From: Streptomyces sp. ISL-98
GTDB taxonomy: Bacteria; Actinomycetota; Actinomycetes; Streptomycetales; Streptomycetaceae
DNA: 64,000 nt
Reading direction: 5' to 3'
Assembly: GCF_018614055.1 (NCBI RefSeq)
Contig: NZ_JAGGPB010000025.1
Coordinates: forward strand, 62,001-126,000
Shown here: positions 52,184-60,713 of the stretch, piece by piece
How the letters are laid out: the number at the start of each line of letters is the position of its first letter
How positions within the stretch are numbered: the stretch's first letter is position 1
Position numbers and translations under genes: made by a program
The notes under the pieces: generated by a model
Database searches by the model: none
What the model was told of the DNA's origin: nothing
What the model saw: only the letters and a program-made list of their open reading frames with translations

Positions 52184-54416
52184 GTATCGGTGCCAGGACC
52201 ACACATTGCCCGTCAGGGCAGCCAACGCTCCTCGCTGTGAACCCAGGATGATCGGCGATCCTGGCGGCGGAGGTACCGGGGCCGGTGGGGCCGTGGAGGA
52301 GGCGCTCCATGGGCCGTCGGGTGTAGCGGCCCGTCTGGCGGTACCACTGGTTGTCGCCGGCCATCCACTCCTGGAGCGTCCTGACGTACGCGAGGACGTT
52401 CTCGGATACGTCCGGGCTCAGTTCCGCAAGGAGTTGGGGCAGGTCGGTGGCGGCGGTCTCCTCGAACTCGCGGATTCGGGCGGTGAACAGGTCGTACGCG
52501 ATGTCCACAGCCTGCTGCAGACCGCAGTCGAGGAACCGCTGGATGGTCAGGACACCGTTGCTGACCTCCTGCTCCGAGTCGATCTCCTTGCGGTAGGAGT
52601 AGATGTCGTTGCGAATGCCGACGGTGTCGGCGAAGACGTTCACCAAGGTCCGCATCGGCGCGGACTCAAGGACCTCGGGCGGGAGTTCGCGGCCGGGAGC
52701 GTGGACGGTGAGGCCGGTCGACAGGTCCGTCCCGGCCGTGGTGCGGCGCATCTCCAGGTAGTCGACCGGGTCGGGCACCCGGTCCTCGATGATGTTGAAC
52801 AGCTCCCACAGGTTGGAGCCGACGAAGTCCATCACATAGCCGGGGAACCGGCTCCGCAGCTCCGGCGGCATGGCTGGCGCGCTCAGGGCCCACACATCGG
52901 CCAGCCCGCGCTCCACCTGGTTGGCAGGCTCCGGGGCGGGCGAGCCGTCCAGCGGCATGAACCGCGGCAGCCTGTCGACGAATGCTTTGGCCCCGGCCAG
53001 GTCGCGCGGGTTCTTGTACGCGGTGACGAAGTAGTCGTCGAGGGAGAGCAGGCAGACGTCCCAGAGGGCCACCCGCTGGAGTTGCTCCTCGGTGGCATCC
53101 GGTTGGGTCAGGGCCGCGAACAACGGCCAGTCGTCGGAGTCGAAGGTGTACTCGTCCCAGATCGCGGGGCCGGGCGGCAACTCCAGTGGGTCGAGCAGGC
53201 CCATCCGGCGAGCCCAGTTCTTGGCGTGGCGCCGCGCGGAGTCCACGTGCGGGTTGAGCCGCGCGGGCCACGGCAGGCTGAAGGGCGGCAGGACGAACGG
53301 GTACCCGGGGGTGTTGCTCGTGTGACCGGGCCGGCGTGGTCGCGCGATCCGCAGGGCTGAGGCACCCAGGCCGGTGTGGCTGATCAGCGGCCGGAACCCC
53401 GAGGGGGCCTGAGGCGGCTGGGAGTTCATGTAGCGGCTTGAGCGCAGGTGCCACTCGAGGCCGCCCGCCTGCCAGTCCTGCAGGCCCTTGACGTAACGGG
53501 CCACGTCCAGCCGGGCCTCGGGATCGAGGCCGTGTTCCTCCAGAAGAAGCGGCAGCTCCGTGGCGGCGGTGTTCTCGAACTGGTGCAGCCGGGAGGTACG
53601 TAGGTCGTTGACACGGTCGGCGGCACCCTGCGGATCACAGCCGAGGAACCGCTCGACCACCAACACACCGTTGTTGAGCTCGCCCTCCTCCCCTGTCTCG
53701 CGTTCGTAGGAGAAGACGTCATTGAGCAGATGCACACCGTCGGCGAAGGTGTCCCGCAGCACGCGCAGCTGCCGGGTGCCGAAGAGAGCGGCGGGGACCT
53801 CCGCGCCGACCGCGTGCTCCACCAGGGCCGCCGACCAAGGGGCTCCGCCCGAAGTGCGGCGGAGTGCGAGGTACTCGATCGGGTTGGGAACCCGGTCGGC
53901 CTCCATATTGGACAGCTCGCGAAGGCAGTCCTGGATGAGGTTCTGCGTACTGGCGGCGAAGCGGCGGCGCCATTCGGCCGACCTGGCGGGGACGGTACGC
54001 GGCCACAGGTCTGACAGCGCCCGCTCGTCCGGGTTCGCAGGAGAGGGCGCAGCCCCGTCCAGAGGCGTGAACAGGGCCAACCGGGCAAGGTGCGCTCTGG
54101 CGCCGTCGTAGTCCCCGGTGCGCTTGAACACCTGGAAGAAGTGGTCGTCGAAGAAGAAGACCCACACGTACCAGTCGGTCAGCAGCGCGAGTTCCTCGGC
54201 GCTCGCATCGGGGTGGACGTACGCGTTCATCAGGGCGTAGTCCATGGAGTCGAACCGGGCCTCGTCCCAGACCGGACTGCCGTCGGCTCCCGCGTGGCCC
54301 AGCATCCCCATCCCGCGCGCCCACGCCTTGCTGTGCTGGCGCGCGGACCTCAGATGCGGATTCAGACGCGCGGGCCACGGCCGGTAGAAGTCGGGAAGCC
54401 GAAGAGAGCGCGTCAT
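52164..54416 (-). CDS. two-domain class I terpene cyclase, geosmin-synthase-like
   Basis: A 750-residue protein with two complete class I terpene synthase domains. Domain 1 (about 1-340): metal-binding VFFFDDHFFQVFK, RR block EYLALRRTSGG, NSE triad NDVFSYERETGEE, closing WHLRSSRYMN. Domain 2 (about 385-740): SLDDYFVTAYK, DYLEMRRTTAG, NDIYSYRKEIDSE, WYRQTGRYTR. Both begin with a PWPARLNPH block, showing internal duplication as in germacradienol/geosmin synthase (about 726 residues). The usual DDHFLE is DDHFFQ, and domain 2 has DDYFV where geosmin synthases have DDYYP, so the product may differ. ATG 54416 follows AGAGAAGG. The merR-gyrI gene follows in the same direction. Confidence 0.9.
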   Translation of the reverse strand: MTRSLRLPDFYRPWPARLNPHLRSARQHSKAWARGMGMLGHAGADGSPVWDEARFDSMDYALMNAYVHPDASAEELALLTDWYVWVFFFDDHFFQVFKRTGDYDGARAHLARLALFTPLDGAAPSPANPDERALSDLWPRTVPARSAEWRRRFAASTQNLIQDCLRELSNMEADRVPNPIEYLALRRTSGGAPWSAALVEHAVGAEVPAALFGTRQLRVLRDTFADGVHLLNDVFSYERETGEEGELNNGVLVVERFLGCDPQGAADRVNDLRTSRLHQFENTAATELPLLLEEHGLDPEARLDVARYVKGLQDWQAGGLEWHLRSSRYMNSQPPQAPSGFRPLISHTGLGASALRIARPRRPGHTSNTPGYPFVLPPFSLPWPARLNPHVDSARRHAKNWARRMGLLDPLELPPGPAIWDEYTFDSDDWPLFAALTQPDATEEQLQRVALWDVCLLSLDDYFVTAYKNPRDLAGAKAFVDRLPRFMPLDGSPAPEPANQVERGLADVWALSAPAMPPELRSRFPGYVMDFVGSNLWELFNIIEDRVPDPVDYLEMRRTTAGTDLSTGLTVHAPGRELPPEVLESAPMRTLVNVFADTVGIRNDIYSYRKEIDSEQEVSNGVLTIQRFLDCGLQQAVDIAYDLFTARIREFEETAATDLPQLLAELSPDVSENVLAYVRTLQEWMAGDNQWYRQTGRYTRRPMERLLHGPTGPGTSAARIADHPGFTARSVGCPDGQCVVLAPILDHDTV

Positions 54417-54506
54417 GCCGCAGCCTTCTCTCGCTGGTTGACATTCGGGTTCACATCGGGCGCGAGAGTTCCACAACTGAGCGTGAGTCAGGAGCGTATT
54501 CCCAGC

Positions 54507-55607
54507 TCAACCATCCGATCGAGCGATGTGCAGCCGGGGCTCGGCCGCGCCGCGCGCCGAGGCCACAGTGGCGGCCTCGGCGTCCAGTTCCCTGCGGACG
54601 GCGGAGGACAGCGGTCCGAAAGGGGTGACCGTCAGGTCGAGCTTGCGGCCGGTGGCCTTGGCACGCCACGTACCGGCGATCTCCGAGCCGACCAGCAACG
54701 CGCCCGGACCACCGATCGCCCGCCAGATCTCCTTCTCTCTGCTCTTGTCCGGCACGACCAGTCCCCGGTCGCGTGCCTGCAGGAACGGATCGCCCGGCGG
54801 CAGCAACCGTACGAGTCCCTGGCTCTCCGCCGACAGCAGTGCGTCCAGGTCGGAGGCGGGCAGCCATGCCTTTTTGCCGTTCAGCCACACCTCGGCCAGG
54901 TCGTTTTCCGGCCACACCGTCTTGACGACAGTCGGTTTGGTGCCGAGGTACTTCGCCACCTCGGCGGGCGTGGCAGGACCGAGGAAGCGCAGATAGGCGC
55001 GCACCAGCTCGGTGGTCCCGGACGCCTCGGCCGGTACGGGAAACCTCTCGCCCAGCGGGGCCAGGATGGTCCTCCCCCCTTCCGACCGGACGCCGATCCC
55101 TCCGAAGATCCCAGCCTGTTGGAACAGCAGCCCGGAAATGTGCTGCGCACCGCACCGCGCACACCAATACGTCAGCGACTCCGGTACGGACGCACTGACC
55201 GCGGTACTGACCTCACCCTTGGGCATAGGCGCCGTCACCACCTCGCGGAACGCCTCGGCGGTGACCCGGAACGCCTCGATACCGAGCCGCGCGCCCTCCT
55301 TGATCACCGCAGTGTCGATCCGCGCCGTCGCGTCGGCATCGTCCAGCGGCCAGAGAGCGGCGGCGAGCGCCGACAGGTCCGCACGCCGGTGCAGATGGGG
55401 AGCGCCGCGGAACGACCAGACGAGCTCCAGCCCGTCAAGTGACGCGCGCCGCGCGGCCAGAGCCTGCCGGGCCGATCCGATCGGCGTGTCCTGCGCTCCT
55501 ATGACGAGTACGTCCGGTGCGGGCGAGGAGCGGTCGAAACCGTGGGCCGCCATCCGGTAGGCCAGTACCTGTTCCCGGCTCACTTCGATCCGGTGTGTGT
55601 TGCTCAC
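54507..55607 (-). CDS. winged-helix HTH_42 (AlkZ/YcaQ-superfamily) protein
   Basis: A 366-residue protein with tandem winged helices of the HTH_42/DUF1006 group, which includes the AlkZ and YcaQ interstrand-crosslink DNA glycosylases. Visible blocks: VLAYRMAAHGFDR, VLVIGAQDTPIGSARQALAA, ELVWSFRGAPHLHRRADL, LVRAYLRFLGPATPAEVAKY and LLVGSEIAGTWRAKATGRKL. The AQDTP position corresponds to the catalytic QxQ/QxD motif region, but here the motif is QDT, so glycosylase activity is uncertain. AlkZ guards producers of DNA crosslinkers; no such cluster is seen. GTG 55607 is preceded by GAAGGG. Confidence 0.8.
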   Translation of the reverse strand: MSNTHRIEVSREQVLAYRMAAHGFDRSSPAPDVLVIGAQDTPIGSARQALAARRASLDGLELVWSFRGAPHLHRRADLSALAAALWPLDDADATARIDTAVIKEGARLGIEAFRVTAEAFREVVTAPMPKGEVSTAVSASVPESLTYWCARCGAQHISGLLFQQAGIFGGIGVRSEGGRTILAPLGERFPVPAEASGTTELVRAYLRFLGPATPAEVAKYLGTKPTVVKTVWPENDLAEVWLNGKKAWLPASDLDALLSAESQGLVRLLPPGDPFLQARDRGLVVPDKSREKEIWRAIGGPGALLVGSEIAGTWRAKATGRKLDLTVTPFGPLSSAVRRELDAEAATVASARGAAEPRLHIARSDG

Positions 55608-55710
55608 GACCGCACCCTTCGCACGCGTTGTCCGTACCGTACACACGCCGGTGCCCGCGGAAGCGGCGACCTGACCGTCACATTCCTTCGACAGGATCCG
55701 TCAATGGAGC

Positions 55711-56981
55711 ATGACTGCCAAATCAATTGCCCTCGCGATCCCGTTTGCCGCCGCCCTCATGACCGCGAACGCCACCACACCGGCCGCCACACCGGTCGCC
55801 GCGCACATAGCCCCCTGGCGCAGCGCCTGGACCGCCTCCCAGCAGGCGCCCACCCACACCGACTGGTTCCCCAACTGGTCCGAGGCGGGCTTCGACAACC
55901 ACTCCGTACGCCAGGTGATCCGCGTCGGCGCCGAAGGTTCCGAGCTGCGCGTCCGGCTCTCCAACGCCTACGGCACGACGCCGCTCCGGCTCACCGGCGC
56001 GACCGTCGCCAAGAGCGCCGGGGGCGCCGCACAGCGGCCGGACACCGTACGCGCGCTGCGGTTCAAGGGGGCGGGCGCCGTTACGGTCCCCGCCGGCCAG
56101 CAGCTGTCGAGCGACCCGGTCGCCCTCCCCGTCACGGCCCTCGAACAGCTCACCGTCACCTTCTACTTCCAGGGCACCACCGGGCCGGCCACCTTCCACA
56201 ACGTCGCCATGTCCACGTCCTACCGTGCCACCGGGACCACCTCCGCGACCCGGCTGCGGACGCCTTCTCGGAACAGAGCTACTCCTGGTACTACCTGGCC
56301 GGCGTCGATGTGAAGGACGGCAGCCCGAGCCGCGCCCGGCCCGCGGTCGTCACCTTCGGCGACTCCCTCACGGACGGCTACGGCGCGACCCCCGGCGCCG
56401 ACCGCCGCTACTCCGACGAACTCGCCAAACGCCTTGCTGCAGACGGCCGTTCACGTCCGGTGCTCAATGCGGGCATCGGCGGCAACAAGGTCCTGGGCGA
56501 CTCGGACTGCTACGGCGAGAGTGCCCTCGCCCGGTTCCGGCGCGACGCGCTCGGCCGCTCCGACGTGGGCACGGTGATCGTCCTGGAAGGCACCAACGAC
56601 ATCGTCCACCCCGACAGCCCCGCCGACCGCTGCACGACGCCCAGCCCGGAGGTGAGCGCCGAGCAGATCATCGCCGGTCACCGACAGCTCATCCGCGAGG
56701 CCCACGCCCGTGGCGTCAAGGTCCTCGGCGGCACCCTTCCGCCGTACCACGGTTACGAGTACTGGACCGAGCGCGGCGAGCACGTACGTAACGCGGTCAA
56801 CCACTGGATCCGCACGAGCGGCGCGTACGACGGCGTCGTGGACTTCGACCGGGCGGTGGCCGACCCGGCCGACCCCAAGAGGGTCAAGATCAAGAAGGAA
56901 TACGCCTTCGAAGACCTCATCCACCTCAACGACGCCGGGTACAAGGCGATGGCCGACGCGGTCGACCTGGACTCCCTCTAA
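55711..56981 (+). pseudogene. secreted SGNH hydrolase interrupted by a frameshift
   Basis: Frame 1 from ATG 55711 encodes a signal peptide (IALAIPFAAALMTANATTPA) and an N-terminal beta domain (SAWTASQQAPTHTDWFPNWS, VRVGAEGSELRVRLSNAYGT to TSYRATG). From about 56235 the next frame carries on with DHLRDPAADAFSEQSYSWYY followed by the catalytic domain: VVTFGDSLTDGYGA (Ser), VIVLEGTNDIV and HLNDAGYKAMADAV (Asp/His). Adding one G to the accggg run restores one 423-residue reading frame. Either a loss-of-function mutation or a sequencing error. The family acts on acyl or acetyl esters outside the cell. Confidence 0.88.
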
Positions 56982-57043
56982 GTCGTCGCGACGCCGGCCG
57001 GAGGGCCGTCTGCACCTGCGCCAACGCTTCGTCGCCCCTTGGC

Positions 57044-57952
57044 TCACTCCCGGCCTGTGGGGAGCGAGTCGAGGCGGGCCAGTTCGTCCGCGGAGAGCCG
57101 CAGCGCACCACCGGCAACGTTTTCGACGAGGTGGTCCGGATTGCCGGTGCCCGGGATGGCCAGCACATGCGGCCCGCGGTGCAGTGTCCACGCCAGCCGG
57201 ACCTGGGCGGGCGTCGCGCCGTGTGCGCGGGCGACGGCGAGTACCTCGTCGCTGTCGGCGCCGCTCGCGCCCGCCTCGCGTCCGGCGCCGGCGATCGCGT
57301 AGAACGGCACGAACGCGACGCCACGCTCACCGCAGGTACGCAGGAAGTCGTCCTGCTCGGGCCGGGCGCCGATGCCGTACTGGTTCTGTACGCAGACCAC
57401 CGGCGCGATGGCCTGGGCCTCCGCGAGGTGTTCGGGGCGGACGTTGGAGATGCCCAGGTGGCGGATGAGCCCGGCATCGCGCAGTTCGGCCAGTGCGCCG
57501 AAACGCTCGGCGATCGAATCGGTTCCGACGATGCGCAGGTTCACCACGTCGAGGTGGTCACGGCCGAGCTGACGGAGATTCTCCTCGACCTGGCCGCGCA
57601 GCTGCTCGGGGGTGGCATGGGGCAGCCACTCCCCCGACGGGTCCCGGCCCGGCCCGACCTTGGTGGTGATGACGAGATCATCCGGGTAAGGGGCCAGTGC
57701 TTGGTTGATCAGCTCGTTGGCGGAACGCAGCGGTGAGAAGTAGAACGCGGCGGTGTCGATATGGTTCACACCGAGCTCCACCGCTCGGCGCAGCACACTG
57801 ATCGCCCGGCCACGGTCGCTCGGTGTGGCGCCGGCCCCGAACGCCTCGCCGCTCTGTGTCAGGCGCATCGCGCCGAAACCGATCCGGTTGACTGTCAGGT
57901 CGCCGAGTTCCCAAGTGCCCGCGGCCGCCGCGGTGATTGTCTCTGAGGTCAT
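57044..57952 (-). CDS. aldo/keto reductase
   Basis: A 302-residue NADPH-dependent reductase with a TIM-barrel fold. The catalytic tetrad positions fit: Asp and Tyr in VNHIDTAAFYFSPLRSANEL, Lys in LVITTKVGPGRD, and the usual His position reads VVNLRIVG rather than VxxxHxx, so the His of the tetrad appears replaced. Cofactor motif SNVRPEHLAEA and IPGTGNPDHLVENVAG are present. It resembles oxidoreductases of the general-stress type (YhdN/Tas). The ATG at 57952 has a weak ribosome binding site. It converges with the SGNH hydrolase pseudogene. Confidence 0.9.
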   Translation of the reverse strand: MTSETITAAAAGTWELGDLTVNRIGFGAMRLTQSGEAFGAGATPSDRGRAISVLRRAVELGVNHIDTAAFYFSPLRSANELINQALAPYPDDLVITTKVGPGRDPSGEWLPHATPEQLRGQVEENLRQLGRDHLDVVNLRIVGTDSIAERFGALAELRDAGLIRHLGISNVRPEHLAEAQAIAPVVCVQNQYGIGARPEQDDFLRTCGERGVAFVPFYAIAGAGREAGASGADSDEVLAVARAHGATPAQVRLAWTLHRGPHVLAIPGTGNPDHLVENVAGGALRLSADELARLDSLPTGRE

Positions 57953-58120
57953 GATCGGAGTCTGGTCAGACGGCCTTCGGAGCGCCTCCACGTGGCAGCA
58001 AGCTGCCAGACGCAAGCCGACTTCACGGTCCGGAACCTGATCAGCGGCTCATGCGTCGTAACAGGCACGTCGTGCTCATCGCTGCGGGGCGAAGACAGGT
58101 CCGAGGCAGATGGGTGGCAC

Positions 58121-59170
58121 GTGGTGGAGGGGGCGAACAGCAACGGTACGGCGCCGGGGTCGAGGGCTTCGGCGCTCCGGCGGTGGCTGCGTCGCATCGA
58201 CCGGTGGCGTTGGGGCAAGGATGCGAAAGGCCGGTCGCCCTGGGCGCGTGGTCGTATTCTCGCGTCGCTTGCCGTGCTGACCGCAGGCCTGCTGGCGTTC
58301 CACTCCGCCGTGCCCAACACCGTAGGCCGCCTCGGCAGCCTGCTGGAGACGTTTCTGCCCTGGCTCGGCCTGACCATTCCGGTGCTGCTCGGCCTGGCAC
58401 TGCTGCGCCGCTCGGTCATCGCGCTGGTGGCCGTGCTGGTGCCCGCAGCCGTCTGGGCAAACCACTTCGGCGGGCTGCTTCTCGCCGATCCGACGGCGGG
58501 CCGCGGCGCACACGACATCATCGCGCTCCAGCACAACGTCAGTGACGAGAACACCGATCCCGCGGGCACCGCGGCTGCCCTGATCAAGTCCGCACCGGAT
58601 CTCGTCGCTCTGGAAGAGCTGACGCCCTCCGCGTTGCCGGTCTACGAGAGGGCCCTGGCAGCCGACTACCCCTACCACGCGGTTGCAGGCAGCGTCGGAC
58701 TCTGGTCGAGGTATCCGTTGGCTGACGTCCGGCCGTTGGACATCAAGCCGGAGGGGATCGGGGAGGGCTGGAGCCGTGGGCTGCGGTGCAGCGTACGTAC
58801 GCCACGGGGCGAGATCGCGGCGTACGTCGCCCACCTGCCCTCGGTCCGCGTCCGGCTGAACGGTTTCAGCTCCGGTTGGCGGGACGAGAGCGCCGGCCTG
58901 CTGGGCGCGGCCATCGCCGCCGAGAAGCAGGACAAGCTGATCCTGCTGGGCGACCTCAACAGCACAGTGGACGACCGTGGGCTGGCTCCGGTCACCTCGC
59001 GGACGGATTCGACAGGGCGGGGCTTCGCCTTCAGCTGGCCTGCGGCTTTCCCCATGTCCCGGATCGACCACATCATGACCCGCTCGGCGACCGTCACCGG
59101 CGTCTGGACTCTGCCCGCCACCGGCAGCGACCACCTGCCGACCGCCGCCCGCATCGATCTTGGACCCTGA
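58121..59170 (+). CDS. membrane-anchored endonuclease/exonuclease/phosphatase-family protein
   Basis: A 349-residue protein. Three predicted membrane helices lie in about residues 45-120 (ILASLAVLTAGLLAF, FLPWLGLTIPVLLGLALL, VIALVAVLVPAAVWANHF). The C-terminal EEP domain is presumably extracytoplasmic: LQHNVSDENTDPAGTA (Asn/Asp), LVALEELTPSALPVY (catalytic Glu), LLGDLNSTVDDRGL and the final SRIDHIM..TGSDHLPTAARIDL with the Asp/His pair. Members cleave phosphodiesters in nucleic acids or lipids. I start at GTG 58121 (GGGTGG upstream); earlier in-frame codons are not family-like. Confidence 0.88.
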   Translation: MVEGANSNGTAPGSRASALRRWLRRIDRWRWGKDAKGRSPWARGRILASLAVLTAGLLAFHSAVPNTVGRLGSLLETFLPWLGLTIPVLLGLALLRRSVIALVAVLVPAAVWANHFGGLLLADPTAGRGAHDIIALQHNVSDENTDPAGTAAALIKSAPDLVALEELTPSALPVYERALAADYPYHAVAGSVGLWSRYPLADVRPLDIKPEGIGEGWSRGLRCSVRTPRGEIAAYVAHLPSVRVRLNGFSSGWRDESAGLLGAAIAAEKQDKLILLGDLNSTVDDRGLAPVTSRTDSTGRGFAFSWPAAFPMSRIDHIMTRSATVTGVWTLPATGSDHLPTAARIDLGP

Positions 59171-59313
59171 TCGCTGAGCGGGCTTGTTGCCGAGTCCCGC
59201 CACGTACGGCCGGGCGGATGCGTGTGGAACGTGCAGCGGTTCGGCTCAGGAACGATCATAGTGAATGGTTGCCATCGAAAAGTCAGCTTTTGTGGCCTTC
59301 TGAGAGGACTGTC

Positions 59314-60115
59314 GTGGCGCGTTCATTCGCCGGTCTCAGCGCCGTCGCCGGCTCCACCGGCCGCAGCGAGGCCGACCGGGCCGCCCAGCCTGCGGGCACC
59401 GGTTCCGGCGGTGGTGCGCGGGGGGGCCGGAGTGGCGCTGGTGACCGGCGCGTCCTCGGGCATCGGCGCTGCCGTCGCCGAGCGGCTTGCCGCCGAGGGT
59501 GGCTGGCGACTGCTGCTGAACGGGCGCGACCGGGACCGGCTGGACGACGTGGCACGCAGGACCTCGGCCACTGCTCTCCCGGCCGACCTGGCCACGCTGG
59601 AGGGCAGTCGGGCGCTGGTGCGTGAAGCGCTGCGGGCCGCGGGGCGCGTGGATCTTCTCGTGGCGGGGGCGGGGATCGGCTGGGCCGGTTCCTTCAAGGA
59701 CATGCCGCTGCCCGACATCGACCAGGTGCTGTCCGTGGACCTGGTTGCCGTCATTCATCTGGTGCGGCTCCTGCTGCCGGACATGGTGGCGGCCGGGCAC
59801 GGCCGCATCGTCCTGGTCGGTTCCATTGCGGGCTCCGTCGGCGTCCGCGGCGAGGCGGTCTACTCAGCCGCCAAGGCCGGGTTGCAGACCTTCGCGGACT
59901 CTCTGCGCTACGAGCTGCGTGGGACCGGAGTGACCATCACGGTGGTGGTGCCCGGCGTGGTCGACACCCCGTTCTTCGACCACCGAGGAGCTCCGTACAA
60001 CCGCTCCCATCCGCGGCCGGTACCGGCCCACCGGGTCGCCTCCGCCGTCTGGAACTCCATCGCGCGGGACCGTGCCGAGGTCTACGTACCCGCATGGGTG
60101 GAGGTGAGCGCCCGC
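59314..60115 (+). pseudogene. short-chain dehydrogenase, frameshifted at the 5' end and truncated at the 3' end
   Basis: A GTG at 59314 with GAGGA just upstream starts a frame (RSFAGLSAVAGSTGRSEADR) that is not the SDR frame. The SDR frame begins clearly after a run of seven G at 59420-59426: GVALVTGASSGIGAAVAERL (NAD(P) motif), LVAGAGIGWAGSF, and the active site YSAAKAGLQTF. One extra G would account for the shift. At the other end the protein stops resembling SDRs after VYVPAWVEV at about 60100, where sequence of the opposite-strand glycosyltransferase begins. It is probably broken at both ends. Confidence 0.75.
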
Positions 60116-60594
60116 ACGTCGGTGTGCACGGAAGCCACGAGTCCCGGCCGGTTCGCCGGCCCCGCCCGCTGGTGCGTCCGGCGCAGCCGCACCGCGGTGT
60201 TGGCGAGGGAGAACATGTGCGTCAGATGCCAGACGCTGTGCAGGGGCAGCAGCCGGTTCAGCGCCGGGTGGTGGGGCGAGAGGTCGCAGACGTCCGCTCC
60301 GGCCTTCCGGACCAACGGCGCCGTACTCAGCAGAGGTGGCAGCGAGACGAACCGTACGGCCGGCGAGAGGCGCTCCACGCGGTGCGCCTCACCCAGCGTG
60401 TAAACGGTGAGATCGACTCCCAGCCCGGCCGGGCTCATGCCCGCAGCGGCCTCGGCGAAGTGCTCCCAGCACTTGACCTGGCCGCCCGAGGAAGGCGTCC
60501 TGACCAGGTCCACGAGCACCGCGACGGACGGCACGTCGGACGCTGCCACCGCGGCATGCAGCAGTCCGACGACACCACCGAACGGATCGCTCAT
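60082..60594 (-). pseudogene. glycosyltransferase N-terminal fragment
   Basis: ATG 60594 with GGAGG nine bases upstream starts a good frame: VAVLVDLVRTPSSGGQVKCW, GVDLTVYTLGEAHRVERLSP, VRFVSLPPLLSTAPLVRKAG, DLSPHHPALNRLLPLHSVWH, ending at LVASVHTDVRAL. This is the N-terminal donor-side Rossmann half of a GT-B (GT4-like) glycosyltransferase. It ends after about 165 residues where it runs into the opposite-strand SDR remnant, so the C-terminal nucleotide-sugar-binding half is missing. Probably inactive. Confidence 0.75.
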
Positions 60595-60713
60595 GGGAAG
60601 GCACCTCCAGGCCACCAGCCTCAGCGGCCCACCGCACCACTACCCCTGGACACGCCCCGTGTCACCCACGCCACCCGCACGCCGCTCCGATGGCCGTACC
60701 GGATCTCTGCCCG

